A stretch of DNA of 45,653 nt, from assembly GCA_028281105.1 (NCBI GenBank), contig JANQKQ010000044.1, forward strand, positions 1 to 45,653, read 5' to 3'. A model generated the notes under the pieces. It was not told the origin of the DNA. It made no database searches and saw nothing but the letters and a program-made list of their open reading frames with translations. The position numbers and the translations under genes are program-made. Position 1 is the stretch's first letter. The number at the start of each line of letters is the position of its first letter. Positions 16,237-24,911 of this stretch are shown here, piece after piece. The stretch is from Rhizobiaceae bacterium. GTDB lineage: Bacteria; Pseudomonadota; Alphaproteobacteria; Rhizobiales; Rhizobiaceae.

Positions 16237-17791
16237 GGCGTTTCTCGGCATCGATGCGGGAACGAGCGGGGTCAAGGTCTGTGCCTTCGACCGCAACGGC
16301 ACACTGTTGGCCAAGGCCCACCGGCCGATCCCGGTCGTCACGCCCCATGCGCTGTGGGCCGAGGTGGATCTGGAGCGCTATTGGCAGGCCACGGCGCAGG
16401 CGATTTCGGAAGTGGCCGGCCGGGTGCCGGGCATCGTTTCCGTAGGGCTGGCCTCGACATGCCCGACCACCATACTTCTGGACAGGGACGGAAGGCCGGT
16501 CCGGCCGGGCATCCTCTATCTCGATGGTCGCGGCGAGGCCTCGCTTTCGCAAGTCGTCGGCGACGGCGGCGAGGCGTATCGCGCAAAGACCGGCAACCGG
16601 GTCAGCGCGTCGACATGCTGGGTGGCCAACCTGGACTGGATCCGGCGGAACGAACCCGAAGCGTGGCGGCGCACCGTGCAGGTAACGATGCTCAACGGCT
16701 ATATCGGGCAGTGTCTCACGGGCGCCGTCGCGATGGAGCCGACCCATGCTTCGTATTCCGGGCTGATGGATCTGGCGGCGCCAACGGCCGATTGGGACGA
16801 CGATCTGCTCGACCTTTGGGGTCTGGATCGCTCGCTTCTGCCCGATCTGCGGCCTTGCACGCACCGCCTGGGCACGGTCACGTCGCAAGCATCGTTGCAT
16901 ACCGGGCTGGGGCCGGGAACGGTGGTCGCGCTCGGCGCGGCCGATACGGCGGCTGCGGCATTCGCGGTGGGACTTGTCGAGGGCGGCGGGGTATTTGAGT
17001 CCGTGGGCACATCCGGAGTGATCACGTTCAGCCTGGACAGGCCGGATTTCGAGGCGACCTTTCTCAACCGCCAGCATGTCGTTCCGGGCCGCTGGCTGGC
17101 GCATGGCGCGATGTCGACCCTGGGGGGCACCTTTGGCTGGCTGAAGTCGAAAATATGGCCCGAAACCAATGCCTTTGCCGAGCTTGAACAGTTTGCGCAG
17201 GAGTCCGTGCCCGGCGCCAACGGCCTCATCTTCCTGCCCTATCTGGCCGGCGAACGAACCCCTGTGTGGGATGCGCATGCCAGCGGCGCCTGGCTCGGGC
17301 TGCAGCTTCGCCACGGTCGCGCCGACATGGTGCGCGCGGTGTTCGAGGGAACGGCCTATGCGCTGCGTCAGATCTACGAGCGAGGCGCGGACCGCTGGGG
17401 CGTGCGGCCCGGCCAGATGATCGCCGTGGGCGGAGGCGCGCGCAACAGCTTCTGGAGCAAGATGAAGGCCAGCGTTCTGAACCTGCCCTATGCGACGTCG
17501 GCCACGCCGGATGCGGCCGGCCTTGGCGCGGCTCTGATCGGGGCGATCGCGGTCGGCGCCTTTTCCGGCCCGCGTGATGGCGAATTGCCCTTCTTGGCGG
17601 CGCAAGGGGCGCCAATACATCCTGCCGATGCAGATGCGCGGCGGATATATGACGAGATGTATGCCGTTTTCGCCGACGCCTATCCGCAGACACGCAGCCT
17701 CATGCACCAGTTGGCCACTGTCGGCGACCACTCGCCGATACGATCTACCCGGAAGCGGCAGAGTGCGCGCCCTATGGCGAAGGAAGATTGA
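16229..17791 (+). CDS. FGGY-family carbohydrate kinase (xylulokinase-like)
   Basis: This 520-residue protein is an FGGY sugar kinase. The N-terminal phosphate motif FLGIDAGTSGVKVCAFD, the GAADTAAAAFAVG phosphate-2 region, the catalytic-Asp region in GERTPVWDAHASGAWLGL, and the C-terminal AVGGGARNSFWSKMKA adenosine motif are clear. Family members phosphorylate xylulose, ribulose, glycerol, erythritol or AI-2. The C-terminal tail of about 35 residues after the domain is low in recognisable features. It overlaps the upstream dehydrogenase by 8 bases and the GntR gene by one base. With the class I aldolase it suggests a kinase-aldolase route; which sugar it takes cannot be told here. Confidence 0.92.
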   Translation: MGEAFLGIDAGTSGVKVCAFDRNGTLLAKAHRPIPVVTPHALWAEVDLERYWQATAQAISEVAGRVPGIVSVGLASTCPTTILLDRDGRPVRPGILYLDGRGEASLSQVVGDGGEAYRAKTGNRVSASTCWVANLDWIRRNEPEAWRRTVQVTMLNGYIGQCLTGAVAMEPTHASYSGLMDLAAPTADWDDDLLDLWGLDRSLLPDLRPCTHRLGTVTSQASLHTGLGPGTVVALGAADTAAAAFAVGLVEGGGVFESVGTSGVITFSLDRPDFEATFLNRQHVVPGRWLAHGAMSTLGGTFGWLKSKIWPETNAFAELEQFAQESVPGANGLIFLPYLAGERTPVWDAHASGAWLGLQLRHGRADMVRAVFEGTAYALRQIYERGADRWGVRPGQMIAVGGGARNSFWSKMKASVLNLPYATSATPDAAGLGAALIGAIAVGAFSGPRDGELPFLAAQGAPIHPADADARRIYDEMYAVFADAYPQTRSLMHQLATVGDHSPIRSTRKRQSARPMAKED

Positions 17792-18489
17792 TGGACGGCG
17801 AGGACGACATCCTGTCGCACATCGTTCAGGTGGCGATGGAGGTGCAGCCCGACAGCAAGGGTCGTATTCGTCTGCCGACCGAGCGGGATCTGGCGCAACG
17901 GCTCGGCATTCAACGCCCAACCTTGCGCGACCGTCTCACGGTTCTGGAAACATTGGGGCTGATCGAGCGCGTTCAGGGCAGCGGCACCTACCTGGCCCTG
18001 CCCAATGCCCGTTTTTTGCGTCTTCATGTCGAAGTCGCCCACAAGCTGGGCTTCATCAGCCTGGAGCAGATTCAGACCGCCATGGAAATGATCGGCCGCG
18101 AAGTGGCCGCGGGCGCGGCGATCCAGGCGACGCCGGCTGATTTCGCCAAGCTCGAGCGGTTGGTCGACCAGATCGCGGAGGCCGCGGACATCAACGAACT
18201 CATCGACCGGCAGTTCGAGTTGCATGCCGGTCTCGTTGCTGCCTGCCACAACCCGGTGATGGCTTTGATCATGGACGCGCTGTCGTCGGTGGTCCGATCG
18301 CTGATCGCCAGCAAGCTCAGGATCATCACCATGGTGAGCGGCGCGTTTGAACGCAATGTGGAGGTCTATCGTGCCCTGATCGACGCGCTGCAGGCACGCG
18401 AGCCGGAGCTGGCGCGTGGCGCCGTTCAGGAATGCTACTGGCTGTGGCGCAGGGAGGAAGCCAAGGTCACCGATCTCTGGCTTGGATAA
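17791..18489 (+). CDS. GntR/FCD-family regulator 1
   Basis: This is a 232-residue FadR-type regulator. The winged helix is at about residues 5-68 (RLPTERDLAQRLGIQRPTLRDRLTVLETLGLIERVQGSGTYL region) and an all-helical FCD effector domain follows, with metal-ligand-type residues in DRQFELHAGLVAACHN. ATG 17791 overlaps the kinase stop as TGATG, with AAGGAAG upstream; a TTG one codon earlier is possible. It is followed after three bases by a second GntR-type open frame. FCD domains bind small carboxylates or sugar acids, so the effector may be an intermediate of this pathway. Confidence 0.92.
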   Translation: MDGEDDILSHIVQVAMEVQPDSKGRIRLPTERDLAQRLGIQRPTLRDRLTVLETLGLIERVQGSGTYLALPNARFLRLHVEVAHKLGFISLEQIQTAMEMIGREVAAGAAIQATPADFAKLERLVDQIAEAADINELIDRQFELHAGLVAACHNPVMALIMDALSSVVRSLIASKLRIITMVSGAFERNVEVYRALIDALQAREPELARGAVQECYWLWRREEAKVTDLWLG

Positions 18490-18537
18490 ATCATGATCAT
18501 GAAGCCGACCCGAAAAGAGGTGGACTCCGTGCCAGGT

Positions 18538-18579
18538 CTGGTATACCACATTCCAATTCAGAGGAATACGGTATACCAG
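18538..18579. promoter_or_regulatory. GntR operator abutting the second gntR start
   Basis: Two 17-base arms, CTGGTATACCACATTCC and GGAATACGGTATACCAG, form an inverted repeat with 15 of 17 positions paired and an 8-base spacer. The outer ten positions (CTGGTATACC) are perfect and contain the TGGTATACCA-type motif of FCD-class GntR operators. The right arm ends one base before ATG 18580, so a bound repressor would cover the ribosome-site region of the DNA. The RNA could also fold into a hairpin that hides the start codon. This gives two routes to autoregulation, both inferred. Confidence 0.7.
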
Positions 18580-19290
18580 ATGACCAAACTAACCATGGCA
18601 CCCGTGCCCAAAGCCAGCGAGAGCGTCTACCAGACGCTCTTCCGGGCAATCGTCGAAGGTGAACTGGAGCCCGGCGAGTCGCTGAGCGATCGGGCCCTGG
18701 CGTTACAGCTTGGTGTGAGCCGGACCCCCATCCGCGAGGCGTTCCATCAGCTCGAGGCTGCCGGATTGGTGCGCCGGCGGGGGCGGATCGGATGGGTGGT
18801 CACGGCCTTTGACCGGCGCGACGTTGAAGAACTGATCGAGTTGCGGACCGTGCTGGAAGCGACCGGGATCCGCAAGGTCGTCGAGTTGGCCACGGCGGAT
18901 CTCAATCGGATTGCCGGCCTTTTCGACGGTTTTTCGCTGCCCATGCCGGCCGATGAGATCAGCCGCTATCTGGCCGTTGACCATGAATTGCACCTGGCCC
19001 TGATCGGCGCGACCGAGAACCGGCGGATCATCGAGGTCTATCGGCATGTCGAGTGGCACATCGACCGGGTGCGCCACTTCGTGTCCTACAGCGCCCACCG
19101 GCGTGTGGACGAGAGCCTGGAGGAGCATCTTCGCATTTGCCGCGCGCTCAAGGCGCGTGACGCCGAGGAGGCAACCCGCGCCTTGAGCGCGCACCTGCTC
19201 AACGTTCGCAAGAGCTTTCTGGACCTGTTCGACCAGGCCATGGCTGCGGTCGATCAAGGGCAGGATGGTGGCGCGATAAGCCGCCGATAA
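18580..19290 (+). CDS. GntR/FCD-family regulator 2
   Basis: This is a second FadR-type regulator, 236 residues from ATG 18580. The winged helix (LSDRALALQLGVSRTPIREAFHQLEAAGLV) occupies about residues 32-62, and an FCD domain with a possible metal site (VDHELHLALIGATENRRI) follows. The open frame continues in phase to 18493, but those extra 29 codons contain the palindrome at 18538-18579, so they are probably leader DNA. ATG 18595 is another possible start, and the ribosome site is weak for either. Having two FCD regulators in direct succession within one operon is unusual. They differ clearly in sequence, so this is not a fresh duplication. Confidence 0.85.
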   Translation: MTKLTMAPVPKASESVYQTLFRAIVEGELEPGESLSDRALALQLGVSRTPIREAFHQLEAAGLVRRRGRIGWVVTAFDRRDVEELIELRTVLEATGIRKVVELATADLNRIAGLFDGFSLPMPADEISRYLAVDHELHLALIGATENRRIIEVYRHVEWHIDRVRHFVSYSAHRRVDESLEEHLRICRALKARDAEEATRALSAHLLNVRKSFLDLFDQAMAAVDQGQDGGAISRR

Positions 19291-19332
19291 ACCGCCCATA
19301 GGGCGCACTACAGCGTTTAAGAGGAGGAATCT

Positions 19333-20337
19333 ATGAAAACGCATACTCGCACATTGGCAGGATTTCTGGCTGGCACGGCGCTGGCTGCGGGCCTTGTGGC
19401 GGCTGCTCAGGCGGAAACGACCATTCGGCTGGCCGTTGGCGATCCGATCGGCTCGGCGGTCGGCGCCACGGCGCAGGATTTCGCAAAGCGCGTGGACGAC
19501 GCAACAGATGGCAAGGTCACGGTCCAGGTCTTTGCCGACGGCGTCCTGTTCGGCGGAGACCAGAACGCGGCCGTCAACATGCTGCAGAACGGCTCGCTCG
19601 ACGCCGTCATCCTGTCGACCTCGGTTTATGCGTCTTTCGAGCCTTGCATGAATTCGATCAGCCTGCCCTACCTGTTCGAGGATTACGACCAGTTCGCCGC
19701 CTATCTGGAAGGCGAGCCGGGCCGGAAATTGCTCGGTTCCCTCGATCGGCTGAACACCGAGGGTTTGGCGCTGATGATCCGGACGTTCCGCCACGTGACC
19801 AACTCGGTGCGCCCGATCGAGACGCCGGAAGATCTTGAAGGGCTCAATCTGCGCGTGCCCAACAACAAGCTCTGGGTGGAATTCTTCGGTCCCTTGGGCG
19901 CCAACCCGGCGCCAATGGACTTCAAGGAGGTCTATACCGCCCTGCAGCTTGGCACGATCCACGGGCAGGAAAACCCGGTCGAGGTGCCGCTGGCCAACAA
20001 GTTCTTCGAGGTGCAGAACCACCTGTCCCTGACGGGTCACCTTTCGGATGGCTATATTCTGGCCGTCAACCAGGATCTGTGGGACACGTTCGACGCTCAG
20101 ACGCAAGAACGCCTGCGCACGGCCGCGCAGGAAACGGCGAATTTCAAGTTCGAGCAGGATCTGAGCGAAGAAGAGCGCATCGTCGCCGAGCTCGAGGACC
20201 TGGGAATGGCCGTCAACCGGCTGACGCCCGATCAACGCGCCGCGTTTCAGGAGCGGGCGGTGGCGCTCTATCCGAATTTCGTGTCGCTCGTCGGCGAGCA
20301 GTGCATGGCCGAAGCGCTGGAATTCGTTGGCCGTTAG
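19333..20337 (+). CDS. dctP: TRAP transporter binding protein DctP (system 1)
   Basis: This is a 334-residue periplasmic TRAP binding protein. A signal peptide ends near AAQA-ETT (about residue 27). The key ligand-binding Arg is in LEGLNLRVPNNKLW (about residue 174), and the TALQLGTIHGQENPVE motif follows. AAGAGGAGG is a strong ribosome site before ATG 19333. It starts 42 bases after the second GntR gene and is six bases from dctQ, so the transporter is part of the aldolase operon. TRAP binding proteins usually take carboxylates or sugar acids, which may limit the candidate substrates of Region B. Confidence 0.95.
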   Translation: MKTHTRTLAGFLAGTALAAGLVAAAQAETTIRLAVGDPIGSAVGATAQDFAKRVDDATDGKVTVQVFADGVLFGGDQNAAVNMLQNGSLDAVILSTSVYASFEPCMNSISLPYLFEDYDQFAAYLEGEPGRKLLGSLDRLNTEGLALMIRTFRHVTNSVRPIETPEDLEGLNLRVPNNKLWVEFFGPLGANPAPMDFKEVYTALQLGTIHGQENPVEVPLANKFFEVQNHLSLTGHLSDGYILAVNQDLWDTFDAQTQERLRTAAQETANFKFEQDLSEEERIVAELEDLGMAVNRLTPDQRAAFQERAVALYPNFVSLVGEQCMAEALEFVGR

Positions 20338-20343
20338 CGGTCG

Positions 20344-20928
20344 ATGCGTCCGAACAATCAACAAGGCACGCGGCCGTCCACCGATCCGGTGGACGGCTCG
20401 CCAGGCACCGGCGCGTCGGCTCCGCAGGAATGGACCGGCCGCAGGAGCTGGCTCTGGCGCGCGGTCTATGGTGCCGTTTTTCTGGGTGTTCTGGGCATGT
20501 TGACCATGGTCGCGATCCAGGTTGTTTCGCGCCTGTTCCAGCAGTCGCTGCCATGGACCGAGGAAATCACCCGCTACCTGTTCATCTGGACCGTGTTTCT
20601 CGGGCTTGCGGCTGGCTTTCGCTCGGCCGAGCACACCCGCATAACCTTGCTGCTCCACGTCGTTCCCCGGCGGTTGCGTGCCGTTGCAGCGCATATCTAT
20701 TTCCTGGCGGGCGCGGTGTTCTTCTCAATCGTCGCCTTCACAGGCTGGCGGCTGGTCGTCCAGCAGTTTCAAAGCGGTGAAAGCTCGCCGGCGCTCGGCA
20801 TGGGCATGTTCATGGTCACCGCGGCCGTGGTCGTTGGCGCCGTCCTGTCGCTGTGGGCTCATATCGAAACGGTCTATCTGGATGCACGCGTGCGCAGCGT
20901 TCTCGATGAAGAGGCGATCGACGCATGA
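20344..20928 (+). CDS. dctQ: TRAP transporter small permease DctQ (system 1)
   Basis: This is a 194-residue protein with four transmembrane segments, the small TRAP membrane subunit. The family motif is seen in WTEEITRYLFIWTVFLGLAAGF, followed by an RSAEHTRI segment. The N-terminal 35 residues are hydrophilic and could start later, but no better ribosome site was seen. It ends in an ATGA overlap with dctM. Confidence 0.9.
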   Translation: MRPNNQQGTRPSTDPVDGSPGTGASAPQEWTGRRSWLWRAVYGAVFLGVLGMLTMVAIQVVSRLFQQSLPWTEEITRYLFIWTVFLGLAAGFRSAEHTRITLLLHVVPRRLRAVAAHIYFLAGAVFFSIVAFTGWRLVVQQFQSGESSPALGMGMFMVTAAVVVGAVLSLWAHIETVYLDARVRSVLDEEAIDA

Positions 20929-22196
20929 GCCTGACCCTGCTCGCCTTCTTTTTCGTGCTGGCTGTGCTGGGCGTGCCGCTCGCGGTGTCGCTGGGCCTTG
21001 CCGCCGCGATCACGCTTTACCTTTACGACCTGCCGCTGTCGGTGGTGTCGCAGGCCATGTACACCTCGATGAACAGCTTTCTGCTCGTGGCGGTCCCGCT
21101 TTTCATCCTGGCCGGCCGCGTCATGGAGCGGGGCGGCGTCTCGGACCGGATCTTTTCCGCCGCAAACGGCGTCGTCGGGCGCTGGCGCGGCGGGCTGGGC
21201 CAGGTCAACATCGTCGCCAGCATGATCTTCGGCGGCATATCGGGCTCCTCGGTGGCCGATGTCAGCGGGCTGGGGCCGCTGGAGATCCGCGCCATGACCG
21301 AGCGCAAATATCCCCGGCCATATGCGGCCGCCCTGACGATGGTCACGTCGACCATGGCATCGGTGGTGCCGCCGAGCATTCTGATGATCATCGCCGCCGC
21401 CACTGCAGGCCAGTCGGTCGGCGCGGCCCTCGCAGGCGGCCTTGGACCGGCCATCGTGCTGCTGGTTCTGTTTGCCACGGTCAACTACGTGCTTTCGGTG
21501 CGTCGCGGCATGGGTGACGTGGTGCCGCTTCCGGGCCGCCAGGCGCTGATACAGATTGCCGTTGCGCTGCCGGCGCTGGGCGCGCCCCTCATCATCCTGG
21601 GCGGGATCTTCCAGGGCTTCGTCACGCCGACCGAGGCAGCGGGTCTTGCCGTGCTCTATACGCTGGCCATCGGTACCGCGATCTATCGCGAGGTCCGCTG
21701 GCGGGAACTGCCCGTGCTGATCACCCGCGCCGGGATCAATGCCGGCACGATCCTGTTCATCGCCATGGCCGCCTCGGTCGCCACCTACATCTTCACGATC
21801 GACGGTCTGCCGCTGAAGGTCAGTTCGACCATCCTGGCGCTGTCGGACAATCCCGTCGCCGTCCTGCTGCTGCTCGGCGTGGCGCTCGTCGTCGTCGGCA
21901 TGTTCATGGACATCATCGCCGCGATCCTGATCCTGACGCCGGTGCTGCTGCCGACCGCACTCGCGGTCGGCGTCGACCCCATACACTTCATCGTGTTCCT
22001 GGTGACGGCCCTGTCGGTCGGCCTGTCCACGCCGCCCGTCGGGATATGCCTGTTCGCAACGGCCTACATATCCGGTCTGCGCGTTGAGACCATCGTTCGG
22101 GCCGCCGCGCCCTACTACGTCGTCATGCTGCTGGCGCTGGTCCTGCTGGCGCTGTTCCCCAACCTGGTCCTCTGGCCCGTCCAGATCCTGATGTGA
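20925..22196 (+). CDS. dctM: TRAP transporter large permease DctM (system 1)
   Basis: This is a 423-residue, strongly hydrophobic DctM permease that carries the solute with sodium after delivery by DctP. Typical signatures include PLFILAGRVMERGGVSDRI, the FGGISGSSVADVSGLG segment, PPSILMIIAAA, and TPTEAAGLAVLYTLAIG; near the C-terminus LSTPPVGICLFATAYISG completes the pattern. The start overlaps dctQ by four bases. A short gap separates it from the downstream aldehyde dehydrogenase. Confidence 0.95.
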   Translation: MSLTLLAFFFVLAVLGVPLAVSLGLAAAITLYLYDLPLSVVSQAMYTSMNSFLLVAVPLFILAGRVMERGGVSDRIFSAANGVVGRWRGGLGQVNIVASMIFGGISGSSVADVSGLGPLEIRAMTERKYPRPYAAALTMVTSTMASVVPPSILMIIAAATAGQSVGAALAGGLGPAIVLLVLFATVNYVLSVRRGMGDVVPLPGRQALIQIAVALPALGAPLIILGGIFQGFVTPTEAAGLAVLYTLAIGTAIYREVRWRELPVLITRAGINAGTILFIAMAASVATYIFTIDGLPLKVSSTILALSDNPVAVLLLLGVALVVVGMFMDIIAAILILTPVLLPTALAVGVDPIHFIVFLVTALSVGLSTPPVGICLFATAYISGLRVETIVRAAAPYYVVMLLALVLLALFPNLVLWPVQILM

Positions 22197-22247
22197 TGTC
22201 CCGCAAAGGCAGTGCGTGGCATCGCCGGCTGTCTAAGGAGCGCTTGT

Positions 22248-23705
22248 GTGAGTTACGTAGTCAAACAACCATGGACGAGTTTCATCGACGGCAGCTGGGC
22301 TTCGGGTGAAGGCGGCCGGCTGGTCGAGATCGCCGACCCCGGGCGCCTCAGTGCGGTGGCTTCGCGATATCGCACGAGCGGCGCGGAGGATGTGGAGCGG
22401 GCCGTGCAGGCGGCGGCACGGGCCTTTGCCGCCTGGTCGGCCACGCCCGCCGCCACGCGGGCCAATCACGTCTACGCCCTGATCGATCTGTGGCGAGACC
22501 GGATCGATGACCTGGCCGAGGCGACCACGCGCGAGATGGGCAAGCCGCTGGCCGAGTCGCGCTCGGAAGCCATGCGCGCCGTAGACGAGATGCGCTTTTG
22601 GGCGGGCGAGGCCCTGCGGCTCGGCGACCGGACGTTCGAGAGCACGAGGCCGTCGACGGAAGCGTTCACCATCCGGCAGCCGATCGGCCCGGTCGCCGCC
22701 ATCGCGCCGTGGAACTTCCCCGTACTGACGCCGGTGCGCAAGCTGGTCCCGGCGCTGATCTGCGGCTGCACCGTTGTGCTCAAGCCGGCGCTGCAGGCGT
22801 CCGCCGCATCGGTTTTGCTGATGGGGATGCTCAGCGAGGTGGGGCTGCCGAAGGGGGTTGCGAACCTGCTGATCGGCTCGGGCGGCGAGATCGGCGACGC
22901 GCTGGTGCGCCACCCGTTGATCGCCGGCATATCCTTTACCGGATCGACGCAGGTGGGCACCGGCATCGGGGTGGCCGCCGCCGGGCGCAATGCGCGGGTC
23001 CAGCTTGAGATGGGCGGCAAGAATGCCGCCGTCGTCGCATCCTATGGCGACACGGACCGCGCGGCCGACGAGATCGTCAAGGCCGCTTTCGCCGTTGCCG
23101 GACAGCGCTGCACGTCGATCAGTCGCGTGATCGTGCCGCGTGAGGAGAAGGCGGCGCTCGAGGAGGCGCTTGTGCGCCATGCCGAAGCGCTGCATGTCGG
23201 ATACGGGTTCGATGACGGCGTGCAGATGGGGCCTTTGGCCAGCAGGGACCAGTTCGAGACCACCGAACGATATGTCCGCATGGCCAGGGATGGCGGCGGA
23301 CGGATCCTGACCGGCGGTCATCCTTGCGGCGAGGCCGGCCATTACTTCGCGCCGACCGTCGTTACCGATGTCGCGCCCGGCTCACCGCTGGCGACGGACG
23401 AGATCTTCGGCCCCGTTCTGAGTGTCATTCCCGTGGCCGACTTCGATGAGGCGCTGTGCGTCAACAACGAGGTTCAATACGGACTGACGTCGGCGATCTT
23501 CACCGACGATGCGGATATGGCACACGCCTTCACGGTCGGTTCCCAGGCCGGAATGGTCCATGTCAATCACGGTACATCGAGCGAAGGGCATCTTCCCTTC
23601 GGCGGCTGGAAGCAGTCCGGTCAGGGCCCCTACGGCATCGGCGATACGTCCGCCGAATTCTACACCGCGCTCAAGGCGGTCTACCGAATGCACAGGGCCG
23701 TCTGA
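22248..23705 (+). CDS. Aldehyde dehydrogenase (semialdehyde dehydrogenase-like)
   Basis: This is a 485-residue NAD(P)-dependent aldehyde dehydrogenase. Catalytic features are the Asn in IAPWNFPVL (about 156), the Glu at about 254 in LEMGGKNAA, and the Cys at about 288 in AGQRCTSISR. The FGGWKQSGQGPYG motif is near the end. GQRCTS is common in semialdehyde dehydrogenases. A GTG start at 22248 is preferred over the GTG 12 codons upstream because TAAGGAG is placed seven bases before it. In the operon it would oxidise the aldehyde released by the aldolase to a hydroxyacid. It is only distantly similar to the aldehyde dehydrogenase at 352-1827. Confidence 0.92.
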   Translation: MSYVVKQPWTSFIDGSWASGEGGRLVEIADPGRLSAVASRYRTSGAEDVERAVQAAARAFAAWSATPAATRANHVYALIDLWRDRIDDLAEATTREMGKPLAESRSEAMRAVDEMRFWAGEALRLGDRTFESTRPSTEAFTIRQPIGPVAAIAPWNFPVLTPVRKLVPALICGCTVVLKPALQASAASVLLMGMLSEVGLPKGVANLLIGSGGEIGDALVRHPLIAGISFTGSTQVGTGIGVAAAGRNARVQLEMGGKNAAVVASYGDTDRAADEIVKAAFAVAGQRCTSISRVIVPREEKAALEEALVRHAEALHVGYGFDDGVQMGPLASRDQFETTERYVRMARDGGGRILTGGHPCGEAGHYFAPTVVTDVAPGSPLATDEIFGPVLSVIPVADFDEALCVNNEVQYGLTSAIFTDDADMAHAFTVGSQAGMVHVNHGTSSEGHLPFGGWKQSGQGPYGIGDTSAEFYTALKAVYRMHRAV

Positions 23706-23750
23706 CGCCCCCCTCCCCGCCCCACGGAACATCTTGGAAGAGGCAAGGCA

Positions 23751-24911
23751 TTGAACGACCACCGCACCTTCAGCTTCGAGTTTCCCGCGCGCATCGAGTT
23801 CGGCGCCGGCGTGGTTGCGCGGCTCGGCCAGTTCGTTCGTTCGCTGGACAGCGACCGGGTCCTGATCGTCACGGATCCGGGTCTGGTCGAAGCCGGCATC
23901 GTCGAGCGCATCACCTCGGTCCTCGATGGGGCCGGTATCGACCATCTGGTCTTTCAGGATATCGAATCCGAGCCCGATGCCCGTTCCGTACACGCGGCCG
24001 TCGATCTCTATCGTTCGGAAAAATGCTCTTCCATTGTGGCGGTGGGCGGCGGCAGCGCCCTGGATGCGGGCAAGGCGGTCTCGGTGATGGCAACCAATCC
24101 CGGCCATATCCGGGACTATGCCGGTCTCGGGCTGGTCCGGAAGGCCGGCGTGCCCTTTATCGCCGTCCCCACCACCGCCGGCACCGGCAGTGAAGGCACC
24201 ATCTGGGCGGTCATTTCGGAAAAGGACCGGGCCGACAAATACGGGGTGGGCAGTTCCTATCTGGTGCCACGGCTGGCCGTCTGCGATCCGGACCTGACGC
24301 TGACCCTGCCGCAGCGCGTGACGGCGCTCACCGGCATCGACGCGATGAGCCACGCCATGGAGTCCTATATCAACAAGGCCACCCAGCCGATATCGGAGGC
24401 CTTGTCGGAGCAGTCCATGCGTCTGGTCGCGCGGTCCTTGCGCAAGGCGGTCTTCGCCGGAGACACGGTTGCCGCGCGGTCCGACATGCTGCTTGCCTCG
24501 ACGATGGCGGCCATGGCCTTCAACTCCACCCGCCTTGGCATTGCGCATGCGCTTGCCATGCCGCTGGGAGCACAGGCCAAGATCCCGCATGCCGACGTGA
24601 TTGCCGTGCTGATGCCGCCCGTCCTGCGGTTCAACATGGTCGCCAATCTGGAAAAATTCGCGCGCATCGCCGAGATTTTCGGTGCGTCCACAACGGGCCT
24701 GCCGTTGCGCCTGGCGGCCGAGCGCGGCATCGAGGCGGTCGAACAGCTCATCGGCGACGTCGCGCCGCCGGCAAAACTGAGCGATTGGGGTGTCAAGGAG
24801 GCGCATCTGCCCGCCTATGCGGAGGCGGGAATGCAGACCGGCAACATTCCCGTCAATCCGCGGACACCTCGCGCCGAGGATCTGGTGGCGATCATGAGGG
24901 ACTGCCTGTGA
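23751..24911 (+). CDS. Iron-containing (class III) alcohol dehydrogenase
   Basis: This is a 386-residue group III alcohol dehydrogenase. The nucleotide motif GGGSALDAGKAV is at about 99-110, and the PTTAGTGSE segment follows. Metal-site regions are GIDAMSHAMESYI and GIAHALAMPLGA. The start appears to be TTG 23751 with a purine-rich AAGAGGCAAGG before it. The enzyme could reduce the aldol-cleavage aldehyde to an alcohol under excess reductant, or oxidise an alcohol substrate. Having it next to an aldehyde dehydrogenase gives both options for the same aldehyde. Its stop overlaps the next gene as GTGA. Confidence 0.9.
   Translation: MNDHRTFSFEFPARIEFGAGVVARLGQFVRSLDSDRVLIVTDPGLVEAGIVERITSVLDGAGIDHLVFQDIESEPDARSVHAAVDLYRSEKCSSIVAVGGGSALDAGKAVSVMATNPGHIRDYAGLGLVRKAGVPFIAVPTTAGTGSEGTIWAVISEKDRADKYGVGSSYLVPRLAVCDPDLTLTLPQRVTALTGIDAMSHAMESYINKATQPISEALSEQSMRLVARSLRKAVFAGDTVAARSDMLLASTMAAMAFNSTRLGIAHALAMPLGAQAKIPHADVIAVLMPPVLRFNMVANLEKFARIAEIFGASTTGLPLRLAAERGIEAVEQLIGDVAPPAKLSDWGVKEAHLPAYAEAGMQTGNIPVNPRTPRAEDLVAIMRDCL

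Noticed and set aside
14375-17791. Autoinducer-2 processing (LsrF/LsrK-like pair)
   Set aside because: The aldolase and kinase belong to the same broad families, but there is no LsrR, LsrG or Lsr ABC transporter, and the operon continues with dehydrogenases that AI-2 use does not need.
16145-17920. Minus-strand open frame of 591 codons
   Set aside because: Antisense to the FGGY kinase, whose motifs are clear.
18703-20694. Minus-strand open frame of 663 codons
   Set aside because: It lies opposite gntR, dctP and dctQ, all recognisable; its composition is that of an antisense shadow.
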